From Kappaphycus alvarezii (lineage: Eukaryota; Rhodophyta; Florideophyceae; Gigartinales; Solieriaceae): a stretch of DNA of 64,000 bases. The stretch is from positions 310,001 to 374,000 of the forward strand of contig NADL03000512.1 in the NCBI GenBank assembly GCA_002205965.3, given 5' to 3'. A program made the translations under genes and the position numbers. How positions within the stretch are numbered: the stretch's first letter is position 1; each line of letters opens with the position of its first letter. Positions 24,165 to 35,728 of the stretch are shown here, in pieces. Under the pieces are notes generated by a model. It ran no database searches and was not told the origin of the DNA. It was given only the letters and a program-made list of their open reading frames with translations.

Positions 24165-25960
24165 TTACATTAACCCGGAACGCCTTATAAGATATACAGT
24201 CACGGCTCTTTTAATCAACTTGAAAGAATGCGACCGTGTACACGTTTGCAGCTTTTTCACTTCAACAATCTCGGGATTTTCCTTTGGGAACTTAAAAACA
24301 TGGAACTCGGAAAGCTTAAATGAACTTCGAACAGTAAAGTAGTTAACCAAGAACGCTTTCGAATCTTTCAAATTCATATCCACTGAGGGTGCGTATTCAG
24401 CCCTTGATGAGCTCTCCCTTATGTATTTCATCATTTCAACTGGGGAAAAAGCATCTTTGTTTCTCATTTTTCCCTCGACTAGGCCAAAGCCCCATCACAT
24501 ACGTTTTTTATATGTCCAGATACCAAGAAATTCAACGTATTAGAGTCATTGAAACCCATAAAAACGAGCTAAAATAAATACCACATCACAAATCGATTTT
24601 TTGCCCACTATAGTTATCGGCATGTAAGCGTAGAGCTTTGTTGAATGAAGTACCTGGTATCGGTAAAGATATATATCATTTTAAACAAACTCTAACATTT
24701 AAAAGGCCACATTAGCGGTCTTTTTGTTAGGCCAGTGCCCCTTCGGGAGATCAAAAGCATAATCATGATTGATGTTACTGCAGGAAACTCCGAAAACGTC
24801 AGGTTTCAGACCAGGAATAAAGTGCAGTTGCCCAGATTGGCGTATAAGTCTAGGAAGCAGAATTTTCTCTGCAAAATCGAACTCAAGGTGCACATCAGCA
24901 TCCCCACTACTGTGCTGTGATCACGACTGACAGAGCTTATAGAACTCAAACTCAGATTGCGCCTCTGCCCTGTGGGTCACTAATTACTCCCTACTGCTGA
25001 TGAACAGAGCGTCAAATAGATCACACCGTGCCATAGTGTTCTTGAGCGTAGTACAAGTGTCGCAGAAGTCCGAACCTGATCCTCCAATCTGAAGTGTAGG
25101 TAGCATTACTAGTACCTTACAAACAGATTATACCCTACAGGGACCTCAGGAACTTGGCTACGTCGTGAGCAGGTGTTTAGGTCGTCCATAATGCTCTTCT
25201 AGTGATCCTCGTAGCAGCTGTACACATGAATCTTAGTAGTCTCGCTTGGAAGAATTCGAAGCGGAGTATCATGTTTCGCTCCTCTGCCACTGGAGCATTC
25301 CAGAGCGCACATGAAAGCTTAATGCTTCAGAAACGCCGAGACAACAAGCATTGGGGATCCAATGCGATTTTTCTTAGCCTCGTCCCGGCGTTTTATGAAC
25401 AGAACTGGTATTACACTCTCAGGTACTTACTTAGCATGTCGTTGAATAGTACGGTATGATAACAGTACAACAGCGGCAAAACCATGACGATACACTTTAT
25501 GACCTTTGACGAAATAGCCTGTTGTATAATTACCATCCGAACCTTCCCTACGGTGCTTTTACCTATACCTAGTCTCAGTACTTCCATGTAGTATCTCACT
25601 AACCTTATCCGATTTAGCCAACACCGCAAACAACATGTATCAGACAAACGAAACTCGTTCGGCTTCGGTAAAGCTTGCAAATACTAGCGCCATCTGTTTA
25701 TGATCATCAGTACTGCAACTTGGTTCGCATGTACACAAAATCATCCACTGATTGTAGTGGTCCTTAGCACGTTCAGTCGCAAACTTTTCACTAGAAGTTA
25801 CGTCGTTTGTTTCATTGGCTGACGTTATACTTAGAAATCCATCACTAGGGGTTACTTCGTCATCATGATCGTAGTGATCGTCTTCTGAAGCGGATGTAAT
25901 GCCCTCAGGAGTTGTTTCTTTTGCGCTTTTTAAAAGTCTTAGGCTTTTAAAACTTCAGGA
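24165..25960 (-). mobile_element. decayed transposase-like ORF, DUF7869-type
   Basis: Minus-strand blocks occur in the order seen in a eukaryotic family of long transposase-like proteins, which I believe is the one labelled DUF7869. These are: a Cys-rich start (CTCEPSC), FTEAERVSFV, TTGYFVKGHKV with HGFAAVV, GSGSDFCDTC, HRAEAQSEFEFYKLC, FDFAEKILLPRL, GLKPDVFGVSCSNI, a block at about 24.6 kb in the position of the usual ADNC.GQNKN motif, LNFLVSGHIK, and finally KLSEFHVFKFP. The last open stretch is 24165-24467. There are many interruptions. The key acidic motif is degraded (YMPITIVGKKSI). The assignment is from memory of the motif pattern and is moderate. Confidence 0.5.
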
Positions 25961-28900
25961 TTCATGAACTTGCAAGGGAGAAAGCTGATAGAACAGTTGG
26001 GGATTGCAAGGTGGGGGTAAGTGGAGGTAAGAACGGAGAGAGCTGATCTCCTGCCGAGATCTCTCTTTTCAATCGCCCGGCCTTCCTCGTGTTAATTAAT
26101 TAATGATAACGAAATCTCTTTTTGCCGTTTATTTCCTATTCCCTTCAGTTTCTAAAACTAGGTGGGAGTAAAATCTGACCGAAAAATACTACAAACAGTC
26201 TCAACATCGTCCTAATTTAAAAGAATATTCCTACAGTTCGATTTTGAGCTCAAATTAACAATCCAGTAACGTATTAATCTAAAAATCTTTAAATTTTGCA
26301 TATCGTACTCTTCCAATTGAGATCGATCCAAATTCCGCCAGGAATCTCCCATCCGTGATCATCCAGCTAAAATTAGTCTCGGAAAAGCTTACTAAATCCT
26401 AGCTGGACCGTCGGTACCTACTTTCGATCTCTCCGATACCACTACTACTTCCTCTTATCAAGCAAAGGAAGGCCCTTTATTTGCCGCAGGTGATCGCGTC
26501 ATGTCCGCACCTCTGGTTACCTGTCGGAATCAATCTCCTCATGTGTATCACAGCAGTCAATGGTTATGTGTTAAACGCCAAGCTAAAAGGCTTTGTGTGA
26601 TTATGTGTCACTTTTTTACGCGAAGAGGTGTATTTCGGCGGAGTTCAAAATCCCCGTACGCAACCTAAGGGCATCCATTGATAATTGTCAATCGCCGGTT
26701 CCCAATTAGCATTCAATGACTTCAAGACAAAGTTAATTACGAGCATATGCTGCTCAGAATGTGGGTGAAAAGAATACTCAGGAGAAGGATTATCAGCTTC
26801 GCTAAAATCTAATGGCAAGTAAACGCTACACATTAGTCTTAGAGGACACCGAAAAAAATAAATAGGTAAATTAGGTAAGTTTGATGATCTCATTACTTTC
26901 TAGGTATCGTACGTGGTATGAGGTCCCTATTTCAGTGCCAAAGAGAAGCCTGAAGATACGGAGTCCTGATATTGCAAAGAAAATGGCCCAATTGCCAAGT
27001 ACTGGTAAAGGTACCATTGAGAAAGAAGAATACTATAAGCACCTTACAAGGCCATATATCACCGGGTTTAAGTGCCTTCAACATCGCTATATAAAGAAGA
27101 AAAGGTCTGCTTTCATCTTCATCGTGACCCGATGTAACATTATGCCCAGGTTTTCGTCTCACTGCCGGTTAGATGACTGTATTTGCCACTGCATCTCGCC
27201 AGAAATTTGCCCATAAAGGCCTTTTGTCTTGGTATTTCTTGTCTCTATGCGAATTAGTCCTTTGCGCAACGATATTGATGCTAATGGAAAATTTGCACTT
27301 ACTGTAGAGAGAATATAAATGATTATTTGAGTTGGAAGATTACCATTCAAGTTTGACTCAGCTGTCAGTGAAAGACTTGCTTAGGTGCGGTTTCTGTGAC
27401 CCAACGGTCATCTTCCCAAGGAAGCGTTCCGCGCAATTGGATAATGTTTCCTACATCCCCATCTTACGAAGACCGTTGGTAAGTGTGCCCAAAGCGATAC
27501 CATTGCCCTCCGAATTGGAATAACATATCGGAAGGGGTGCAATTCGTAGATATATCTGTTGCGATACCCGAGGAAATCCCGGTAATTTTCAGAAGATGGG
27601 TATATGTTGTAGTGAAATTGGCACTCAAACTGTACTGCCATTGGCAGAGCTGATTTTGGTAACATTTTTTAATCTGATTCACTGCTAACCAGCAAGCACT
27701 GTACTGTACTGTACAGTAAGGGCAATTTTCGCTTGTCGCCCACTACTACTCTTGGTAACGTATAACCACCAGAGAGGGCTTGAGGGCTTGAAATCTAAAC
27801 CACTCGACCCTCAATTTGGACCTGATATTTTCGAAGGTGAAAGGCACCTATTGGGCCAAGAGTCCAATTTACTTATTTCTAACTTGGATCTCCCTTACTT
27901 GGCTGACCTTAACTTCACTCACCTTGCCGTCATAGATAAACATAACCTAGCCAGCTATTATTTATATCCACTTGGCTACTAGGACCCCAGATTAAACAAC
28001 CACCCCGGGGTTGGATCTGAACTTGACTCCCGACTTCCGCCCTTGCAAAAACCTTGCCAACGGCAACTTTGGCTATAGCCACTTTTATCCGCCTGGGTCT
28101 CCCTTTTATTTCCCCCTCCCTATCCAATATTATAATCCATCTTTTGTTGTTTGTTTGTGTAATTTATTCACACTTGGTGCCCCGGACTCCGGCGTCTGTA
28201 ATCAAATAGGAACTTCAAATTTGTCGTTGGTGACAACATCCTTATCTCCAAAGGGTATATTCATTGCTGACCCAATAATACATCTCCTTTGTCCGGTATT
28301 ACACCCCTGGTGTCTACGGTTCTTTGAAATCGATCCTTATCAATGTTTTAGAATTCCGCTGACCACTGCCCAGCCTCACAACCTTGAGGAAAATTATACC
28401 GTCCAGCCGTCTAATCGCCACCGGTGAGCTGTGCAACTGGATCGCAGGGAGCTTAAAGAGCAAAACGGATTGTGAACATTGTGTGGGTCTTGTTGTGTGT
28501 GTGCTGGTTCGCTCATTGTCTGACGGGTTTCCGTCCCTAGACGAGAAGAACTGCGCACCGCGTATTGCACTACACATTGGTCACGAAGAAATCAGGTGTC
28601 ATTTTCTTAGAAACTAGACAAATTTTGTTCGAACAAAATGGCATAATAGCCACAAATTGTATTGATCAAGTGGTCGAGGGCGAACTTTTTAACATATTGT
28701 GGAATATCTCAGCTCCAAGCCTCAGATGCTTTTCACCATATCTGCGATAACTCAACCCCTGAAAATTTCCTCACTAATTTAACTGTTGCAAAAATGTGTT
28801 GTAATTTGAGCCAACAGAGGAACCACCGGAACCAGTACTGTTAATGGAATAAAATGTCCAAGACGAAAGGTTGAAGAAAATCTTAGAACATAGTAAGCTA

Positions 28901-29560
28901 AAGCGCCAGATAGAAAAGATCTTAAATTTCGAAATATTCCTGAAGCCCTCAGCTACAATTGAGGGAACTCTACGTGAAGTTCTATGCCATAGGGAATGGA
29001 ACTCTTGATGAAATCAACACCACTAAATACCAAACTTATCTCATATCAAGGTCACGGACATTCTATTCTCCACCCTACATGGCCGTTCCCAAGAAACGTG
29101 AAGTGGTACAGTCCTAAGTTGAGCGTATGCTCAAAATTTCATCCTCGAGCCGACATCGTCTCCATAGCCTTCTTTTGTAGTGGTCGAACCAAATAAGGAT
29201 GGGGGATCCAGAGTTTGTATCTACTACCTTCAACTTACTGGAATGAATATCAGGGATACTTACCGAATTCCGAGGATGGAAAAGTGGATCGATCTACCAG
29301 ATGATGCCACAATAATCAAAACATTGCATTGTAATTTTGATTAATCCAAATTGTCAATTACGAAAGCGGATACCGAAAGGACGGCTTTGAAATGCCAAGC
29401 AGGCTTTTTTGCTCGAATCTAATGCCTTATAGGCTCATAAATACCTAAAATACCTTTCAAAGAGCTTCTGAAATTTTTTTTGTTGAGTTTGAGTTTAAAT
29501 TGTTCCTATTTTACTAGGATTATTTAATTTTCCATTCTAAGAGCATTGAGACGAATTATA
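25961..29560. other. no gene recognised
   Basis: Mostly short open frames. It contains a TACTGTACTGTACAGTA run at about 27698-27716 and a CT-rich stretch near 28000-28200 that could be a leader or LTR edge but cannot be assigned. Confidence 0.35.
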
Positions 29561-29890
29561 TTATTTAAAAAATCTGACAAAACTCCTCAATGCAGGAGGC
29601 CCACTTAAATTTAAGAAATGTAATCTCTTCCGCGATCTGGTGAAGAATCTTTGCCATCTCACACGGTCCATGCTTTTTGGAACACATAAAGTTGTCACTC
29701 CCTGATTAAAGATAGTAAAGCCACCAAGGGACCGGAAGTAACGTAGATCTTCTCTATGATTGTGCAACACGTACAAGAATTTTTTGCCAAATAGTTGCAC
29801 ACAGTTAGCCCAATGAACAAATTTATCCATAGTGGCCAGGTCTTCAAGCTTCTTAAGTTCAATGAAGGATAAATGAGTGCTTTTAGCACA
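29561..29890 (-). other. coherent coding remnant, family unknown
   Basis: The minus-strand frame reads ELKKLEDLATMDKFVHWA and continues with FGKKFLYVLHNHREDLRYF, SLGGFTIF and NLSGPPALRSFVRFF. The composition and spacing look like real protein rather than chance, but I do not recognise the family. It lies downstream of the Ty3/gypsy fossil on the same strand, so it could be a part of that element or of a separate one. Confidence 0.35.
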
Positions 29891-30786
29891 TTTATTGAAA
29901 AGTTTACCTCTATTATTTGCCCTAACAAGTACAAGTCTGCTCTGAAGTATTCAAACTGACACTAGCGAGTATAAAGAGGATTTTTTCTTGTTATATTTAT
30001 ACTAATAATGAACTACGAAGCCAATAGGATACTAAATCCTGTCACTTCTTAAAGCGGAGATACAATACTTCACTTCAGAGAAAGGATTCTTAACGGTAGT
30101 TGGATTCTCACTGACTGCTCGAGCTTGCTTTCAAATATAACTATTTTACTTCAGTACAGATTGTAATTTTCTTAAATAAATTATAAAAATCAATGATTCG
30201 TCCAGACGCCTGATGCGTTCGCGATTACTATTTTTTTGTTTTTAGTTGTTTCTTCGGTATATTGAATGGATCAGGAACTGCGGGCTGGATAATGTATCTG
30301 GGAGGAAAACACTGTCGAAGAAGATTCAAGGATCCCATTTTGTGCAACATATTTTGATGCTGTTTGCATGTTCGAGAGTAATACGTTGTGTGAGCTTAAT
30401 GCTCCGAAAGCGGGTTGGTGTCACGTTAATTAGTTCTGTACAAGCACAATTTGTGGGTTCTACTGTGTTATAAGATAAGTCACTATCCGAGTAAACTTTG
30501 CAGAGAGTACCTATTGGCTCGAGTCGGGATCGTTCCAGTAAGGTTAATACAGCATTTATTATCTGTTAACATTATGAACTTTTTTCTTCTGCATATGCTG
30601 AATTCTACTGACTCCTCTCTACAGAAGAAAAAGAACTACTGACCTATACTCTTCGCATCACTATTGAGGAGCTTTTCATGGTTTATCTTGGGGAAAACCT
30701 GTCCGAAATCCTTTTCTAGAATAACGGGAGGAACTTGTTGCATTTGTCTTGAATAATCATAGGCTTCTAGTCCGAAAGGATGAATC

Positions 30787-33700
30787 TTATTCCCAAATTG
30801 TTATATCCGTAACACTGCACCCTGGCGTTGGCGTGCTACACTCGAGCCACTGATCACCACTAGCTGTAAATTTTGGAGGTCTAAGTTTATAGATCTCAGC
30901 TTTGTATGTCTTCTTGAAAGTTCGAAAGGAATCCGGTAACACATCTTTTGAGGGATCCGCTGTCTTCATGATTTCATCACCAATCCGAATAATCCTACTG
31001 GAACGATACCTAAGAATCTTTCTTCCACGTATGACTCAAGGAGATCACTCACGCTAACGAGCTTACGCAACTGGGTACAAACCAGGGCTTAACGAACTTG
31101 TTTCCCTCAGCTTCCCTTAGATCTATAGACCGTGGAAGAAGCTTTTCCCTTCATTAAACTCAACTAGATTGACTTTCCTATCGTAGTCTTATTTAGTTCT
31201 GGGCCTTGACTGGCGTCCTCTACCCTATACTGACGGTGAAGAGGCTCCGAACGATTTGAAATATCCTCTAGTTCTTTTTCGCAGCTCAGTGTATCTAATT
31301 CCCAACATGCTTGCAAGTTCTCTACATCGCCGAACGTTGCATTGATAAACATCATACATATAGCTACACAACATGCTTTGTTATAGTGGAAGAAATCCAG
31401 GGCATTATTTTAATTCTAAGCTCTCCCTCTCGTGGACATGAAGCATGAACCTTCACGTATGAGTGTTCGGCTTCATCTCTCAACCATTCCCTCTGCTGGA
31501 GGAAGTGATATGTATGAATTCTCGCGATGCCAAGCATACCTGCAAGATTAAGGAATACTATACCAATCAACTTTGGCCCTCCATCCGAGAGAGGCGCCTC
31601 CATCGGGCTGAATATAGAGATCAACTAGTCCACTGGCATCCTGGCAATGGTCACCGCGGGCTAAGCTGTAATGGTTCTGACCCTGATGTCCAGAGTAAAA
31701 ACGTCCACAATAGCATAGAATTTGAGATAGAGTACCCTTCCAGTACGTGTTTTGATAGTATAGATGTCGAATGAGACTTGCTTAAATATGCGGTTGGGAT
31801 GTAACAGCTCCAAGGGAATTTGATTGTTCCCTTTTCGCTCCTGAGGGACGGTGTATGGGACAAAGCTCTCATCAAAGGCAGCTTTATCTCTGATCTTACA
31901 CTTCCAGTAGCAGTGAGGAAGCAGCTTGCCTATTGTTCGCCACAGACCTTAATGACAAGTTACATTGGAACTATGTACCCATTGTAAAAAAAACGTGCCA
32001 GCAGTTTGTGTATTTTCAAAGGGAGTTGGTCTCTTCCGCAATGTCTCAAAAATCCTTTTTCTACAAGAAACTTCCTGACTTATTTGTTGCAGGCGTGCAG
32101 ATCTCCAAACTCTGCAATAAATGTCTCTCATATCCTCTGGATATCGGGTGGATACCGTTCGCAACCCTCTTCCTGTGATTTTTCTGATGTTACTTACACA
32201 AGTCTTGCAACTGCGTCCTTCTATGCTTCCCTCTTACCTCAATGCAAAATTTTGGAGTCCTTTTCCACGTAGTAGCTTTTCCGAAAGGCCTCTAGAACTT
32301 TATCGCGGCTGAAGGTATCATTTATCATCAACTCAGGCCCATTAAGATGCTCTATGTTAAAGTCGAAACCTCGATGTGCGATTACTTACATCGCCAACCT
32401 CGCCAACCTATCCACACTCTCCTTGGGGCTTAACCCCCATTTCAGAAATATTTCTCGGGTAATATCGTGAACCACTCTCGTGAAGGTATTGCCGTCATTT
32501 TTGGAGGGCATGAACGACACCTAGATAATCCTTTTTCGTCGCTCCTTAATTCCTTCCGGACTTAGTCAGAACTATTTTTAAAAGCGAAATCGGGCCCCGT
32601 AGACCCTCCCTATCCGACTTCAGCAACATTTAGCACCCGTCATAATTCTGTTAGTTGCTCCGCGAATCAGAGCTACTAAGCTATTCGATCTTTCAGCACC
32701 CGTTTCGAATTCCTCCAAGCTGAGCAATTCGCCACATCCTGTTCCAGTCCGGAATTAACACCCTTTCTACATCCCTACTTTTCTACCTGAATCCAGTACC
32801 TTTTAACACCTCATAGAGTGGAGCAGCCTTACAGTAGAATTGTATGACGAAGGCCTCGAAAATTGTCACGAGTCCTTTTAATTTCATTTTTTTCTCCGAA
32901 TTCCGGCTCGACACGTTTTTATATAGTATCCTTGTGCTTTTCTGAGTATCTAAGTCCTCCTTTGTAAACAACATGGCTCAGAACTTCGCCACGTCGGACA
33001 CTAAATGAACAATTGGACAGCTTAAGTCTAGAATCAGCCTGTAGCAGAGTAACCATGATAGCCCCCAAGTATTCAAGGTGCCCAAGTTCCGTGCTAGTGC
33101 CTATGATTGTATCACCAAGGAAACCAAAGACGTCCGTCCACTTTCCATTGCCAAGAATATTGTTCACCACCTTTTGAAATTTACCTTGCTGGTTTTGAAG
33201 GCCCACCGGGAGCCTTTTGTAATGTTACAAACCCAGTATGGTACGAACTGCGTTCAAGCGCATGAAATCCGAATGCAACGTGACTTGTTAAAACTTACCT
33301 TTGAGGTAAAACACTTAGAAAATCTTTTTGCCTTCTAGTTCAATATTTCCCTTATCTTCTCCATTTGGTAGAACTTTGTAAAAGTCAGATCATTTAGGCG
33401 TACTATGTTAGATTTGATATGCCTGTAATGGTCCTTTTTCCGTAAAAATATTGTTTGTAGCCCATAGAGACAGAGAACGTTCCAGAAAGATCTTTGAGAC
33501 TTTGAGTAGATGAGCGCTCTAATTTTCCACTTTAGGAGACCATCTCCTCATGGGAACAAATATAGGTTCCACAGTAGTTTTGAGCGATGTCATGTGTTTT
33601 GTGCCTTTAACCTTAGCAAGATCTTTAATAATTTTCGGCGATCCCGTAACAGGTCATGTCGATTCCTTTTCAGGTATTTTCTTGAAAAAAATCTGTTAAG

Positions 33701-35000
33701 TCCATAACCTTTACAGCTTTGTCCACATAATGATCTTAAATTACTGCTTGGACTACTTCCTATTCGCCACTCCACTGGTCCCTCTGAGTCATTAATGGTT
33801 TATGAAATGTTTCATTTCTATATTAAGGGCGTTGTACTCCGTTCGAGATCCAAAAGGAGATTTTAAATCCGCCAGAACAATCGTTCAGGTAACTCCTTAG
33901 CGGGAATTCCGGTCACTACTCGGTCATTTTCGCTAAATTTAACACCCACGTCCAGAAACCTACGGAACTTTCCCGGTAAGCTCAGTACCTATCCCGTCCA
34001 ACGTAAGTTCCCTTCTTTCGGTGGGGTAAAGAACCCCATCGCTATCTTTAAACATTTTCGAATCTACGTAGGTGGAAGCGGCTGCCATATCCACTGGTGA
34101 CTGAACATCGTCCACACATATTCTGACTTTAGCCGCTACCTCCTTTTTTTCCATCTCCTGTCTCCTAATTGGCTCCACAGAAAAAATCATACGCCTGATT
34201 TTCGTCATCTTATTTTATAGTTTTACCCTCGACAGCAGGCTTCGAATATTTCGAGTCTTCCCTTTCAGGAGCTCTACTCTAGTAGAGCCGCAGCACTTTA
34301 ATTTTCTTCATTGGGAAGTCCCGAACCATGTTTAGCTACCTTTGCAGTGGTGACAGGTTATTTGGGTAAGATATAATGCTGACACCCAGTGTGGGAATGC
34401 CCTGACTCATTTGCTTCTGGTCTTGCCGGAATTTTCCCCTACTTATATCGTGTGCATAGCTTCAAGACTTTGAATCATACTTACTACTATAGAATAATCT
34501 ACAGCTACAAGGATCACTTGCCTCTGGAAACTTTCTCCGATACCTGGTCTAGAGCTGTTCACAACGAACTTGTCGGCGATACGAATCTGTAAGGTCATAA
34601 ATGTAGACCTAAGGATTTCCCAAAACGCCGATACGGACTCACATCTCTGATTCCATTTCATTCTGAATAATTTACCCTGCAACGTTCTGAACTGCGATTT
34701 GCTGCATAAATTAGCTTCCCAGTAATCCCAAAGCTCATAGGTGGTAGCATTCCAGTGAATACTGGTCACACCATCAAAATCTTGAGACGCATCCCTCTCA
34801 AATGCACAGGAAAGCAGACTTCTTTCGTCCTTCTCTTGAATGAAAAATTCCTTCAAAAAGTGATACCAAGTGACATATGAGAAGTCAGTAACCAATAACA
34901 GAACAACGGTCTAGTGAGTAAGTGCTGAAGTTCGCACATGGTGCACGAATACCGACCAGGTAGCGGAGGTGAACTCCAACTACAACGAGTTGGCTCCAGA
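30787..35000 (-). mobile_element. Ty3/gypsy retrotransposon fossil
   Basis: Minus strand, parts in the usual gag-pol order: gag-like piece (34895-34443), a gag-pro-like piece (34208-33960), reverse transcriptase (about 33340-32920, with a FQKVVNNILG-type stretch and SNCSFSVRRGEVLSHVV), and integrase core (31875-31364, with SDGGPKLIGIVF and LGIARI). RT before integrase identifies the Ty3/gypsy order. It is broken in many places, a dozen or more, and looks old. LTRs were not identified, so the ends are approximate. Confidence 0.75.
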
Positions 35001-35330
35001 GAGCCTCTGTTTTCCAGGTATATCAGTCGCTATGCAAATAGGTCTCGTCTCCGTAATCTCTAGCTCAACCCCACCGACGGTACCATTGATCCTTGACAAT
35101 AAAAACACAATAGTGAAACGTCGAAACTGCCCTTACACACTAAGAAACCATACTTTTCGATGAGCGGTCCATGGCGACCATAACAAGGAATAAGGAATGT
35201 CATGGGGCGACGTTGACCGCGTCATGGGTATCAAGACATGCCGCAAGTTCTATTCTCCTGATTCCTCCACTGACAGTATACTTTTGTAAGAGTAACTGCC
35301 TTTCGTTGGCAATACACGTGTATATGACAC

Positions 35331-35397
35331 GTACTGTACTAATTGAGCCCCAGCGGTACAGCACTACAGTGCTGTAATTAAGTTACAGTACAGTACC
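35331..35397. promoter_or_regulatory. TACTGTAC/TACAGTAC cluster upstream of TOP3A
   Basis: GTACTGTACT at the left and TTACAGTACAGTACC at the right, with CTACAGTGCTGTA between, about 330-400 nt before the start codon at 35729. Confidence 0.45.
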
Positions 35398-35728
35398 ACA
35401 TGTACAATGTAAATATTACAGCAACCCACTACCTCTGGGGTCCATTTGAAATTCCTCATTTTGGCGCGAATAATTGAATTTGCAGAGGATCAAAACTCCT
35501 TACTAATCATTGCCACAAGTAACATTGAGCAAACGCTTTTTTTCCCTCTCAAATGTTTCCTGCAATTATGTGTTGCCGACTTCAGGAGCCCATCAAGATA
35601 ATCTCGTGTTCCAGTTTTGTCTCTTGGCTTGAGAAGGGCGTGGATTTCACTGGCTCTAGGTGCCGCCTCATTTCGGGTATAACCTGGTTGGGCTCTGGTT
35701 TACCGGGAGACGCCCGGTTCTGTCCAAC

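Noticed and set aside
28165-28190. TTGGTGCCCCGG as an LTR edge plus primer binding site
   Set aside because: No matching second LTR and no pol in the expected orientation nearby; too weak to call an element.
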